Source: Brevundimonas subvibrioides (GTDB taxonomy: Bacteria; Pseudomonadota; Alphaproteobacteria; Caulobacterales; Caulobacteraceae). Taken from it: 43,556 bases of DNA. This document shows positions 1-7,424 of this stretch, in pieces. A model generated the notes under the pieces. The model saw only the letters and a program-made list of their open reading frames with translations, did not search any database and was not told the origin of the DNA. The position numbers and the translations under genes are program-made. The first letter of the stretch is position 1, and each line of letters opens with the position of its first letter. The stretch lies in NCBI GenBank assembly GCA_002280475.1, contig NCEB01000038.1, forward strand, positions 1 to 43,556, in the 5' to 3' direction.

Positions 1-1323
1 GCCGCGGTTGGTGTATTTCTTGGCGATGGAGATCACCAGGCGCAGGTTGGCCTCGACCATCTCCTTCTTGGCCTGACGGGCCTCGCGCTCGCCCTTCTGA
101 ACGGTCTGAACGATGCGGCGGTAGTCGTCGATGGGCAGGCCGGCCTCGGTCGCCACGGCGGCGACGTCGCCCCGGATCTGGGCGATCTGGGCCGACTGAT
201 CGTCGCTGAACTTGGTCCAGCGCACGCCCATCTCCTTGACCGATTCCGACCAGTTGGGGTCGAGCTCGCGGGTGAAATAGGCCTTGAGGAACTCCGGACG
301 CGAAATGCCGTAGCTGTCGGCCAGGCGCAGCAGGCGGCCCTCGAGGCCGATCAGCCGCTTGTTGATGGCGTACAGCTGCTCGACCAGGGCCTCGATGCGG
401 TTGTTGTTCAGCTTCAGCGTCTTCAACCGGCCCGAGATGGCGGCCGACAGGGTGTCGTGGGCCTTCCGGTCCTTGGTCGACAGGTCCTCGCCCTTCAGCC
501 GGCTCTCGACCAGCTTCTCCTGCAGCTTGCGGAAGGCGTCGAAGTCGCCCGCGATGGCGTCCAGCGTCTCCATGACGCCGTCGCGCAGTTCGGCCTCCAG
601 CGCCGAGATCGACATGCCGCCGCCGTCGTCGAAGTCTTCGTCCTCCTCGTCCTGCTCGGCCTTCTCCGCCTCCGCTGCTTCGGGCGAGCCTGGCTCGGGT
701 TCGGGTTTGGGCGGAACGGGCTGGCCGGGGATCGGGGGCTGGGGCTGGTTGTGCGGCAGGGACGAGGGGTTCAGTACGCCGTAGGTGGCGTCCAGGTCGA
801 TGACCTCGCGCAGCAGGATGCGGTTGTTGGCCAGTTCGTCGCGCCACACCATGATGGCCTCGAACGTCAGGGCGCTCTCGCACAGCCCCGAAATCATGGC
901 GTCGCGGCCCGCCTCGATGCGCTTGGCGATGGCGATCTCGCCCTCGCGGCTCAGCAGTTCGACCGAGCCCATCTCGCGCAGATACATCCGCACGGGATCG
1001 TCGGTGCGGTCATAGGTCGGCTTGGCGTTCTCGTCGGAGATCTGGGTCTCCGCGCGCTCGGCGACCTCTCCGCCCGAGGTCTCGGCCGCGTCCTCCTCGG
1101 CCTCGACGACGTTGACGCCCATCTCGGACAGCATCGCCAGCGTGTCCTCGATCGCGTCGGGCGTCACCTCTTCGGACGGCAGGACCTTGTTCAGCTCCTC
1201 CATCGTCACATAGCCGCGGGCCTTGGCCTGCTTGATGAACTTCTTGACGCCGGCGTCGGTGAGGTCGAGCAGCGGCCCATCCGACTGGACTTCGGGTTCC
1301 TGCGTCTCGGTCTGCGCGCTCAT
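1..1323 (-). CDS. rpoD: RNA polymerase primary sigma factor RpoD (3' end outside window)
   Basis: Primary sigma-70 factor, which directs RNA polymerase to housekeeping promoters. The 441 codons seen start at ATG 1323 (MSAQTETQEPEV) and run off the left edge. Region 1.1 is residues about 15-85, with TDAGVKKFIKQAKARGYVT. Region 1.2 follows, with DDPVRMYLREMGSVELLSRE. Next is a non-conserved region containing a Pro-rich and acidic stretch (about residues 185-240). The visible part ends in region 2 at VEANLRLVISIAKKYTNRG, so the core-binding and -10 recognition parts lie mostly outside. A weak GGAG lies upstream of the start. The gene is downstream of dnaG on the same strand, as in the macromolecular-synthesis operon, but about 1.1 kb of inserted or duplicated DNA separates them. 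Identification is very secure; the C-terminal half is not visible. Confidence 0.97.
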   Translation of the reverse strand, partial: MSAQTETQEPEVQSDGPLLDLTDAGVKKFIKQAKARGYVTMEELNKVLPSEEVTPDAIEDTLAMLSEMGVNVVEAEEDAAETSGGEVAERAETQISDENAKPTYDRTDDPVRMYLREMGSVELLSREGEIAIAKRIEAGRDAMISGLCESALTFEAIMVWRDELANNRILLREVIDLDATYGVLNPSSLPHNQPQPPIPGQPVPPKPEPEPGSPEAAEAEKAEQDEEDEDFDDGGGMSISALEAELRDGVMETLDAIAGDFDAFRKLQEKLVESRLKGEDLSTKDRKAHDTLSAAISGRLKTLKLNNNRIEALVEQLYAINKRLIGLEGRLLRLADSYGISRPEFLKAYFTRELDPNWSESVKEMGVRWTKFSDDQSAQIAQIRGDVAAVATEAGLPIDDYRRIVQTVQKGEREARQAKKEMVEANLRLVISIAKKYTNRG

Positions 1324-1416
1324 TAAGTCTCTGTCTCCGACCGGGGCGGGGTCTCGGCGCCCTCGGCAAAATTGCAACAACTCGTCCCGAAACAGAACGC
1401 ATGCGAGGCCGGTTCG

Positions 1417-1740
1417 TTACGAACCCGCCTCATCGTCCCAGATCGCGCCGGTCCTGATGGCTCGCCGCAGGGCATCACGCTCGGCCTTCAGACGACTGAA
1501 GGCCGAGGCGTCGAAGGCGGTCTCCGCCCCCGACTTCGCTGACGCCAGCGCCGCATCCAGGCCCGCGAGGCGGGTCAGGGCTGCGAAGCCTTGCGACCAC
1601 CGGACCCTTGCCTCGGCGAGGGGCGCATTCGCGGCCAGGAAAGGCGCGCCGGACTTCGCCGCCGCCTTCTCGACCTCGCGCACTAAGGCATCGTGTCCGG
1701 AAGTGGCGAGATGGCGACGCAGGGCCGCGCTGTCAAGCGT
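1417..1740 (-). pseudogene. Leftover 3' end of dnaG (duplicate primase C-terminal fragment)
   Basis: This open stretch ends at TAA 1417-1419 and reads like the last about 107 residues of DnaG. It shares RRHL, KAAAKSGAPFL, EAR, RLA, RLK-ERD and LRRAI with the end of the intact dnaG at 2433-4307, at roughly 45 percent identity by eye. Homology starts near 1731-1740, just inside the 3' end of the upstream vapC and in another frame. No convincing start codon or ribosome site is present; a GTG at 1683 is possible but poor. It lies directly upstream of rpoD, where the true dnaG end is expected. Its high GC matches the genome, whereas the 3' end of the intact dnaG is lower in GC. I read it as the original dnaG terminus, displaced when a cassette with a new dnaG end plus vapBC was acquired. 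It is probably not translated as a functional protein. Confidence 0.8.
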
Positions 1741-1750
1741 CTGTCGGCGA

Positions 1751-2158
1751 TCAGTCCGCGCGCAGCCAGTTCTCGACCCTGAGGCCGGCTACACGTCGAA
1801 ACTCGCGCTCGTTGTCGGTGACAAGGGTGCAGTCTTGCGCCAGGGCGTGGGCTGCGATCAGCATGTCGTTGGCACCAATCAGTAGACCGCCATACTCAAG
1901 CGCAGCTCGCATGCTGGCATAACTCATGTCCGCAGGCGCGTCCCACGGCAGGACGGACAGTCCCGCCAGCACGGCTTCAAGCCGTCCGAACAGATGAGGC
2001 ATGTTGCGTCGCGCCAGACCGAACCTGAGTTCCGCAACGACAATGATGCTGGTGCAGAGTTCGTCCTCGTCGCTCAACGCGATCCGTTGCGCCGTCCGAC
2101 CGATGGCTTGCTTCATCAGGTCTGACACGACGTTCGTGTCTAGCATGTAGCGGATCAA
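1751..2158 (-). CDS. vapC: VapC-type PIN-domain toxin (ribonuclease)
   Basis: This 135-residue PIN-domain protein is the toxin of a type II toxin-antitoxin pair; family members are Mg-dependent RNases, often acting on tRNA or rRNA. The acidic residues expected in the active site are visible: D7 in MLDTN, E43 in VAEL, D98 in GANDMLIAAHA, and D115 in TDN. Length is normal for VapC. The start chosen is TTG 2158, which overlaps the vapB stop as TTGA; ATG 2146 (MLDTNV) is an alternative. It lies between vapB and the displaced dnaG fragment, in the direction of dnaG and rpoD. Read-through from the dnaG promoter could therefore transcribe it. The RNA target cannot be told from sequence. Confidence 0.9.
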   Translation of the reverse strand: MIRYMLDTNVVSDLMKQAIGRTAQRIALSDEDELCTSIIVVAELRFGLARRNMPHLFGRLEAVLAGLSVLPWDAPADMSYASMRAALEYGGLLIGANDMLIAAHALAQDCTLVTDNEREFRRVAGLRVENWLRAD

Positions 2159-2400
2159 AAGTTCACCGGCCGGGGAGGAAAGTCCTCGATCTCCCCGATC
2201 TCATCGTCGATGGGGCTCAGCTTACTCAATGCGGCCAGCAGGTCCGCGCCGGTCGTCATCTTGCGGATCGGCTCTATCACCAGCCGGTTCCCCTCCCGCC
2301 GCATCACCGCATCCTCGCCGGGCAGTTCCAACGCGGCGGGGATGTCCACGGCCTGACTCGGGCCATGGCGGTAAAGCTTGACCGGGTGCGATCCATCCAT
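2155..2400 (-). CDS. vapB: VapB-type antitoxin (AbrB/MazE-like swapped-hairpin fold)
   Basis: This 81-residue protein starts at ATG 2400, with AAGG a few bases upstream. An in-frame GTG at 2436 overlaps the dnaG stop and is a less likely start. The N-terminal half (VKLYRHGPSQAVDIPAALEL, then RREGNRLVIEPI) has the pattern of AbrB/SpoVT-like DNA-binding antitoxins. The C-terminal half (DLLAALSKL, DDEIGEIEDFPPRPVNF) is acidic and would wrap around the toxin. Its stop overlaps the vapC start, so the two are translationally coupled. Such antitoxins normally bind and repress their own promoter together with the toxin. Here little space is left upstream because dnaG ends at 2433, so any own promoter would lie inside dnaG. 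Confidence 0.85.
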   Translation of the reverse strand: MDGSHPVKLYRHGPSQAVDIPAALELPGEDAVMRREGNRLVIEPIRKMTTGADLLAALSKLSPIDDEIGEIEDFPPRPVNF

Positions 2401-2432
2401 GGAGCCTTGGCTATCACAAGGCAGCCAGGGGG

Positions 2433-4307
2433 TCACGCCTTGCCGCCTCCCCAGTTCGTCGCGGTTGTGATTGCGCGCCTCAGAATGTCCCGTTCAGATT
2501 TCAGCCTAGCCAAGGTGGTTGTTCCTGATCCAGGTCCGAGCTGATCTTTCGCTGCGGCGACAGCTTTCTCGAGAGATGCGAGTCGCATGAGCAGCTCCAG
2601 GGTCTCAACCCAGAGATCGCGAGCCTCCTGCCGGGTCAGCGCAGCCGAAAGAAAAGGCGCACCGGATTTCGCGGCGGCCTTGTCCACCTGCTGCATCAAC
2701 TCCTCAAATCCAGCGCCGTGAAGATGTCTCCTGGTCGTTGCGGCATCTGACTCGTTGCCTGCGAACCGCAGCCGGACCAGTTCCTGCGTCAGGCCTTCGA
2801 GGGCGACGTCGCCCAACCCATGATTTGCCAACTCTTCAAGATAATCATCAAGCCGAGCGGGATCTTCGATCGCGGCATGAGCCAAGGCGGCGGCCACCGG
2901 ATCAAGGGCCCGAGAAATGGCCTGCCTCGCGTCCGCGCCCTCCGATGTCTGCCGTGGCCGAGCACTCATGCGGCTGAGCCAATCCGGCTTCGAGCGCCGC
3001 AAGTCAGGGGTCCAAGCCTGCTGGACGCGGCCGGGGAACAGGCCGTCGAAGCGGTCGAACAGGTCGCGGCGGTATTGCTCGGCCAGATCCTTGTCCTGGA
3101 TCGCCGCCGCCGCCGCGCGCAGGCGGCCTTTCAGACCCGCGCGACGCTCAGGCGTGTCCAACGGCTCGACCTCGGCCTCGCGGCGGAACAGGACCTCGGC
3201 GAAGGGCCGGGTCTCGGCCAGGGCCTGGCGCAGGGCGGGCGCGCCTTTCTCGCGAAGGATGTCGTCGGGGTCCTGGCCGCCTTCCAGCAGCGCGAAGCGA
3301 AACGACTTGCCGGATTTCAGCAGCGGCAACGCTCGCTCGATGGCCCGGAACGCGGCGCGCTGCCCCGCCCCGTCGCCGTCGAAGCACAGCACCGGCTCGG
3401 GCGAGACCCGCCACAGCAGGGCCATCTGCTCCTCGGTCAGGGCCGTGCCCATGGGGGCCACGGCCGGCAGGCCGGCCCTCTGGCAGGCGATGACGTCCAT
3501 ATAGCCCTCGACCACGATCACACTCTCGGTCGACTTCGACGCCGCGCCCAGGATGCGCCGCGCCTCGGGCAGGCCGTAGAGGGTCGCCCCCTTGTGAAAG
3601 AGCGGGCTCTCGGGCCCGTTCAGATATTTCGCCCGGTCGTCGGGGTTCATGGCCCGGCCGCCGAAGCTGACCAGCCGTCCGCGTGCGTCCAGGATCGGGA
3701 ACATCAGCCGGTCACGAAACCGGTCGTAGGGTGCCCCACCCCCCTCCGGCGCGATCAGCATCCCCGCCTCGACCAGTTCGCCCGGCTTGGCCCCCCTCTG
3801 GACCAGCGCCGCCTTCAGGCCTTCACGGTCGTTGGGCGCATAACCCAGGCCGAACCGCTCCCACTGATCCTCGGGCAGGCCGCGCCGTTCCAGATACTCG
3901 CGCGCCGCCTTGCCGACCGAGCGGCGCAGGTTGGCCGCGAACCATTTCTGAGCCAGGTCCATCCAGCCGGCCAGGCCCTGGCGCTTCTGCTCGCGCTCGG
4001 CGGCCTGGGGATCGACGTCTGGTAGTTGCATGCCCGCCTCGGCGGCCAGCCGTTCCACGGCCTCCGGGAAGCTCAGCCGCTCGGTCTCCTGCAGAAAGGA
4101 GATGACGTCGCCGTGCTTGCCCGACGAGAAGTCGTGGAAGAAGCCCTTGTCATCGTTCACAAAGAACGACGGTGACTTCTCCTTGCTAAATGGGCTCAGA
4201 CCTACCCACTCGCGTCCTTGGCGCTTGAGCTTCACCGTCCGCCCGATCACATCGGACGGCCGAAGGCGTGCCTTTAGTTCCTCGAGGAAGCGGTCATCGA
4301 ATCTCAC
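2433..4307 (-). CDS. dnaG: DNA primase DnaG (zinc-ligand-less N-domain, mosaic ends)
   Basis: DNA primase makes RNA primers at the replication fork and binds the DnaB helicase through its C-terminal domain. The start chosen is GTG 4307, giving 624 residues beginning VRFDDRFLEELKARLRPSDV, the usual N-terminus of the family. A longer TTG frame from 4418 would add 37 residues with a CPLC motif but has no ribosome site. The N-domain fold is recognisable, but the expected CHC2 zinc ligands read S38, S41, D59 and S62. TOPRIM motifs are present: VIVVEGYMDV near residue 264 and CFDGDGAGQ near 306. The last about 185 residues (helicase-binding domain) are in lower-GC DNA than the middle, and the first about 180 bases also drop to about 48 percent GC. 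A second, diverged copy of the C-terminal end lies at 1417-1740. Together these suggest a recombined gene. It is full length and presumably functional. Confidence 0.95.
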   Translation of the reverse strand: MRFDDRFLEELKARLRPSDVIGRTVKLKRQGREWVGLSPFSKEKSPSFFVNDDKGFFHDFSSGKHGDVISFLQETERLSFPEAVERLAAEAGMQLPDVDPQAAEREQKRQGLAGWMDLAQKWFAANLRRSVGKAAREYLERRGLPEDQWERFGLGYAPNDREGLKAALVQRGAKPGELVEAGMLIAPEGGGAPYDRFRDRLMFPILDARGRLVSFGGRAMNPDDRAKYLNGPESPLFHKGATLYGLPEARRILGAASKSTESVIVVEGYMDVIACQRAGLPAVAPMGTALTEEQMALLWRVSPEPVLCFDGDGAGQRAAFRAIERALPLLKSGKSFRFALLEGGQDPDDILREKGAPALRQALAETRPFAEVLFRREAEVEPLDTPERRAGLKGRLRAAAAAIQDKDLAEQYRRDLFDRFDGLFPGRVQQAWTPDLRRSKPDWLSRMSARPRQTSEGADARQAISRALDPVAAALAHAAIEDPARLDDYLEELANHGLGDVALEGLTQELVRLRFAGNESDAATTRRHLHGAGFEELMQQVDKAAAKSGAPFLSAALTRQEARDLWVETLELLMRLASLEKAVAAAKDQLGPGSGTTTLARLKSERDILRRAITTATNWGGGKA

Positions 4308-4472
4308 AGCCCGACAGGCATTGCGAAACTGCGCACCGCTAGACCAATTTGCAGGCACAAAACCGCGCTCCCCAACAGCTTTCCCACAAAGGGGACAGTT
4401 CGAGGGATAATTTGCCAATACGTCAAATGCGGACCTAACGGCCGTTTCGACCGGCGATTGTCCACCATCGCG

Positions 4473-4487
4473 TTAAGGTCTCGGTAA
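4473..4487 (+). promoter_or_regulatory. CtrA-box-like TTAA-N7-GTAA
   Basis: TTAA, seven bases, then GTAA, one mismatch from the CtrA consensus TTAA-N7-TTAA of Caulobacterales. It is upstream of dnaG, and a GANTC site follows at 4499-4503. The match is short, and chance cannot be excluded. Confidence 0.3.
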
Positions 4488-4551
4488 GCAATAAGGCGGA
4501 ATCGTCGCCTTAACCGTCTGCATGCAAACAATATTCTGACGGGATCAGGAA

Positions 4552-4574
4552 CTATCCACAGACCCTGTGGTTAA
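4552..4574. promoter_or_regulatory. Head-to-head pair of DnaA-box-like sites
   Basis: CTATCCACA on the plus strand (4552-4560) and TTAACCACA on the minus strand (4574-4566) are each one mismatch from TTATNCACA. The core forms a perfect dyad, CCACAG-ACC-CTGTGG (4556-4570). It sits about 250 bases upstream of dnaG and 55 bases before the small gene at 4628. DnaA or another dyad-binding regulator could use it; this is inference. Confidence 0.35.
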
Positions 4575-4627
4575 GGCCACGAGCCTCGGGCGCAGAAGCG
4601 CCGCCTCCCGTTCCCTCAGAGACATCC

Positions 4628-4894
4628 ATGTTCATTGCCATCGCCCGCCCGGCGGTGGAGGTCCAGGGTCCCGACGCCGTCGCCGTCCCCGGCTCCCCCG
4701 CCATCGCAGACCTGACGCCTCGCGCCCTGCACGCCCGTCTGTTGGCCAACGCCGCCCAGCGTCGCCTGCGCGGGCTCGAGCGTAGACGCGAGCGACGCCT
4801 CGAAGACGCCGATTACTGGCTGCACGCCGCGCCGGTCGCGGTGCGAAAAGCATCGGCCCTGCGGGAAGAGAAGAGCTTCGCCCCCCTGCCCTGA
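4628..4894 (+). CDS. Small hypothetical protein, Arg/Ala-rich
   Basis: This 88-residue open frame starts at ATG 4628, downstream of a low-GC regulatory region, and ends three bases before the convergent patatin gene. The N-terminus is hydrophobic but short (MFIAIARPAVEVQ). The middle (LTPRALHARLLANAAQRRLRGLERRRERRLEDADYWL) predicts a long, highly basic helix. I do not recognise the family. Its favour rests on a sensible start and an end that fits exactly into the available space. Against it, GC-rich DNA readily gives Ala/Arg-rich false frames, and no strong ribosome site is visible. Confidence 0.45.
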   Translation: MFIAIARPAVEVQGPDAVAVPGSPAIADLTPRALHARLLANAAQRRLRGLERRRERRLEDADYWLHAAPVAVRKASALREEKSFAPLP

Positions 4895-4897
4895 GGC

Positions 4898-6031
4898 TCA
4901 GCGCCAGATGTCGCCCGACAGGGCCCCCGCACGACCGACCTCGAACACGGCGCGCATCGAGGCCGGGCTGAAGTCCAGCGGCGAGGCCTCCGAGTCGTCC
5001 GGCAGGGCGGCGTAGCGAAAGAACAGGTCGTTGCGATCGGCGAAGGCGCGGTTGCCCTCCAGCGTCGTCACCAGCGAGGATCGCAGCAGGATCTCGACGC
5101 TGCGGCCCAGCACCCCGCCCAGACTGTCGCGCGTCACCGCGAAGCTCGGGGCCAGCCGCCCGTTGATGACGACGTGAAACCGGGCGGCCCTGAGCATGGC
5201 CGACGGCTCATCATAGGACCACAACGTCTCGGGCACCGCGAGGAACGGCGTGGTCACCCCGCCGTCGACGTGCATCTCCTCGAACGACAGGTCGCCGGTG
5301 TTCGACTGGATCAGCACCGGTGGAAAGGCTCCCGGAATGCTGGCGGAAGCGACCAGCACGGACCGGAACAGCTCCAGCGCCTGCGGCGAACCGGCCGAGG
5401 CGATCGCCCCCATGTCCCAGCTGACGCCGCGCTGGCTGTCGAGGTCGGTGGTGGCGACCAGCAGCACCCGCCCCCTGGCGTATTCGGCCGCGACGGCGCG
5501 CAGCATCGCCTCGTCGACATAACGCTCGACCAGGGCCCGCAGCGGCTCGCCCTTGTAGACGCCCGACCCGAAGAAGACCCCCAACCCCTGCGACTGCAAC
5601 AGGGTGGAAGCCGCGCCGCCCGTGTAGGCCTCCTCCAGCTCATCGTTCCAGTCGGAGCCAAGGAAGACGAACGGCGCCGCCAGGGCCCCGGTGGAGACGC
5701 CCGTGACGACCTCGAAGTCCGGCCGCGACCCGCTCTCGGTCCAGCCCCGCATCAGCCCGGCGGTAAAGGCCCCGTTGGACCCGCCGCCCGACAGGGTCAG
5801 GAAGTCGACGACCCCGTCCTCTCCAACCGGTACCCCCTCGCGAAAGGCCTGACGGAACAGGGCGACCCGCCGCTCGTCGTCCAGATAGACGCGGATCGGA
5901 TACCTTTCGTCGGAGGTCAGGCCCATCGGCCGGGCGGCCTGCCGGTCCTGCAGCGCGAACGAAGAGCGCGAGCCGCCGACGCAGCCGCCCAGCATCAGGA
6001 CCAAAAGAGCGAGCGATAGGACGCGGATCAT
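4898..6031 (-). CDS. Patatin-like phospholipase, predicted lipoprotein
   Basis: This 377-residue protein starts at ATG 6031. The N-terminus has a lipoprotein signal peptide with lipobox LGGC (C17), so the protein is probably anchored in an envelope membrane. The patatin domain begins near residue 75. It has the oxyanion loop SGGGSNGAF (81-89), the nucleophile elbow GVSTG (S113) and the catalytic aspartate in HVDGG (D256). Family members are Ser-Asp lipid acyl hydrolases. The substrate is unknown. The gene lies downstream of carA on the same strand, with 187 bases and a dyad between them, so it is probably a separate unit. Its end converges on the small gene at 4628. Confidence 0.93.
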   Translation of the reverse strand: MIRVLSLALLVLMLGGCVGGSRSSFALQDRQAARPMGLTSDERYPIRVYLDDERRVALFRQAFREGVPVGEDGVVDFLTLSGGGSNGAFTAGLMRGWTESGSRPDFEVVTGVSTGALAAPFVFLGSDWNDELEEAYTGGAASTLLQSQGLGVFFGSGVYKGEPLRALVERYVDEAMLRAVAAEYARGRVLLVATTDLDSQRGVSWDMGAIASAGSPQALELFRSVLVASASIPGAFPPVLIQSNTGDLSFEEMHVDGGVTTPFLAVPETLWSYDEPSAMLRAARFHVVINGRLAPSFAVTRDSLGGVLGRSVEILLRSSLVTTLEGNRAFADRNDLFFRYAALPDDSEASPLDFSPASMRAVFEVGRAGALSGDIWR

Positions 6032-6175
6032 GGCGCTCGAACGCTACCACGCCTTTTCCGACACGCGGATGACGGCCTTGACGGCGTCGACGCTCGGGCT
6101 ACGTCCGGGATTGACGCAGCACTCGCCTAGGGTGGGGTCCTGGTTCAACGGTCACCAGGCACGGAAATGAGAGAA

Positions 6176-6211
6176 GTGAGAGTCACTCCCACGCCTGGCC
6201 CGGACTCTCAC
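6176..6211 (-). terminator. Stem-loop after carA, possible terminator
   Basis: A perfect 9-bp inverted repeat, GTGAGAGTC (6176-6184) and GACTCTCAC (6203-6211), with an 18-base loop, starts eight bases past the carA stop. No clear U-run follows on the minus strand, so it may stabilise the mRNA end rather than terminate alone. Confidence 0.4.
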
Positions 6212-6218
6212 GGCTCGC

Positions 6219-7379
6219 TCAGGCGTCCATCAGGGCGCGGAACCGGTCGAACAGATACAGGCTGTCGGTCGGTCCCGGCGAGGCCTCCGGGTGATGCTGG
6301 ACGCTGAACACCGGACGGTCCCTCAGCTGGATGCCGCAGTTGGTGCCGTCGAACAGGCTGACGTGGGTCTCCTGCACGGCGTCGGGCAGGCTGTCGCGGT
6401 CCACGGTGAAGCCGTGGTTCATCGACACGATCTCGACCTTGCCGGTGGTCAGGTCCTTGACCGGATGGTTGGCACCGTGGTGGCCCTGGTCCATCTTCAC
6501 GGTCTTCGCGCCCAGAGCCAGCGCCAGCATCTGGTGGCCCAGGCAGATGCCGAACACCGGCTTGCCGCTGTCGACCAGCTTCTTGATCTCCGGCACGGCG
6601 TACTCGCCCGTCGCGGCCGGGTCGCCGGGTCCGTTCGACAGGACGACGCCGTCCGGATTGCGCGCCAGGATGTCCTCGGCCGAGGTCGTGGCCGGCACCA
6701 CGGTGATCTTCGCCCCGGTGGAGGCGAGCGCCCGCAGGATGTTGCGCTTCACCCCATAGTCGACGACCACGACGGACTTTCCGGCGGCGTCCACGCGCGG
6801 ATAGCCCTCGGGCCAGTCCCACAGCCCCTCGTTCCAGTCGAAGGCCTGAAGTGTGGAGGCCGGCTTGGCCAGGTCGAGGCCCACCAGACCTGTCCAGCCC
6901 TTCGCCTCGGCCACCAGGGCGTCGAGATCGAAGCGGCCCTCGGGGTCGTGGGCGATGACGGCGTGCGGCGCGCCCTTGTCGCGGATGGCCTGGGTCAGAG
7001 CCCGGGTGTCGACGCCCGACAGACCCACCACCCCCCGGCGCTTCATCCAGGCGTCCAGCGAGGCGTCCGAGCGCCAGTTGGCCGGATCGGTCGGCAGGTC
7101 GCGAAAGATCGCGCCCCGCGCCGAGGTGTCCGAGCCGCCGCCCATCTGCTCGATGTCCTCCACCGTCGTGCCGGTGTTGCCGACATGGGGAAAGGTGAAG
7201 GCCAGGATCTGGCTCATGTAGGAGGGGTCGGTCAGGATTTCCTGATACCCGGTCATGGCGGTGTTGAAGACGACCTCTCCCAGGGCCGAGCCGGTCGCGC
7301 CCACGCCGACCCCCTGAAAGATCGTGCCGTCGGCCAGAGCCAGAACGCCGGTGCAGCCGGGAAGCAGAGATGTGGTCAT
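6219..7379 (-). CDS. carA: Carbamoyl-phosphate synthase small (glutaminase) subunit
   Basis: The glutaminase subunit releases ammonia from glutamine for CarB, feeding arginine and pyrimidine synthesis in the cytoplasm. The protein is 386 residues from ATG 7379, which has AAGGGG eight bases upstream. A TTG further upstream is not needed. The N-terminal CPSase domain covers about residues 8-140. The class I amidotransferase domain follows, with VLSNGPGDP, the nucleophile cysteine C279 in GICLGHQ, and H363/E365 in HHPE. It is downstream of an APC permease (45-base gap) and an SDR gene, all on the minus strand. carB is about 10 kb away on the opposite strand. Confidence 0.98.
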   Translation of the reverse strand: MTTSLLPGCTGVLALADGTIFQGVGVGATGSALGEVVFNTAMTGYQEILTDPSYMSQILAFTFPHVGNTGTTVEDIEQMGGGSDTSARGAIFRDLPTDPANWRSDASLDAWMKRRGVVGLSGVDTRALTQAIRDKGAPHAVIAHDPEGRFDLDALVAEAKGWTGLVGLDLAKPASTLQAFDWNEGLWDWPEGYPRVDAAGKSVVVVDYGVKRNILRALASTGAKITVVPATTSAEDILARNPDGVVLSNGPGDPAATGEYAVPEIKKLVDSGKPVFGICLGHQMLALALGAKTVKMDQGHHGANHPVKDLTTGKVEIVSMNHGFTVDRDSLPDAVQETHVSLFDGTNCGIQLRDRPVFSVQHHPEASPGPTDSLYLFDRFRALMDA

Positions 7380-7424
7380 GGCCGTCCCCTTACACCGAAT
7401 CCCGGCGAACAAACGGCCGGGTTG

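Larger units (their letters stand above)
4308..4627. other. Regulatory region between dnaG and a divergent small gene
   Basis: About 320 bases of lower-GC DNA without a supported gene. It holds a CtrA-like pair TTAA-N7-GTAA (4473-4487), one GAATC site matching GANTC (4499-4503), and two DnaA-box-like 9-mers facing each other (4552-4560 and 4566-4574). A minus-strand open frame from about 4476 runs in frame into dnaG and carries a CPLCGK motif, but it has no good start. No clear promoter could be fixed by eye. Confidence 0.5.

Noticed and set aside
1417..1683. Treating the dnaG fragment as an independent 88-residue gene
   Set aside because: Homology to DnaG continues upstream of the only start codon, which shows a truncated remnant rather than a designed small protein.
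3683..4105. Plus-strand frame inside dnaG
   Set aside because: Pro/Arg/Ser-rich antisense shadow with no start site or family features.
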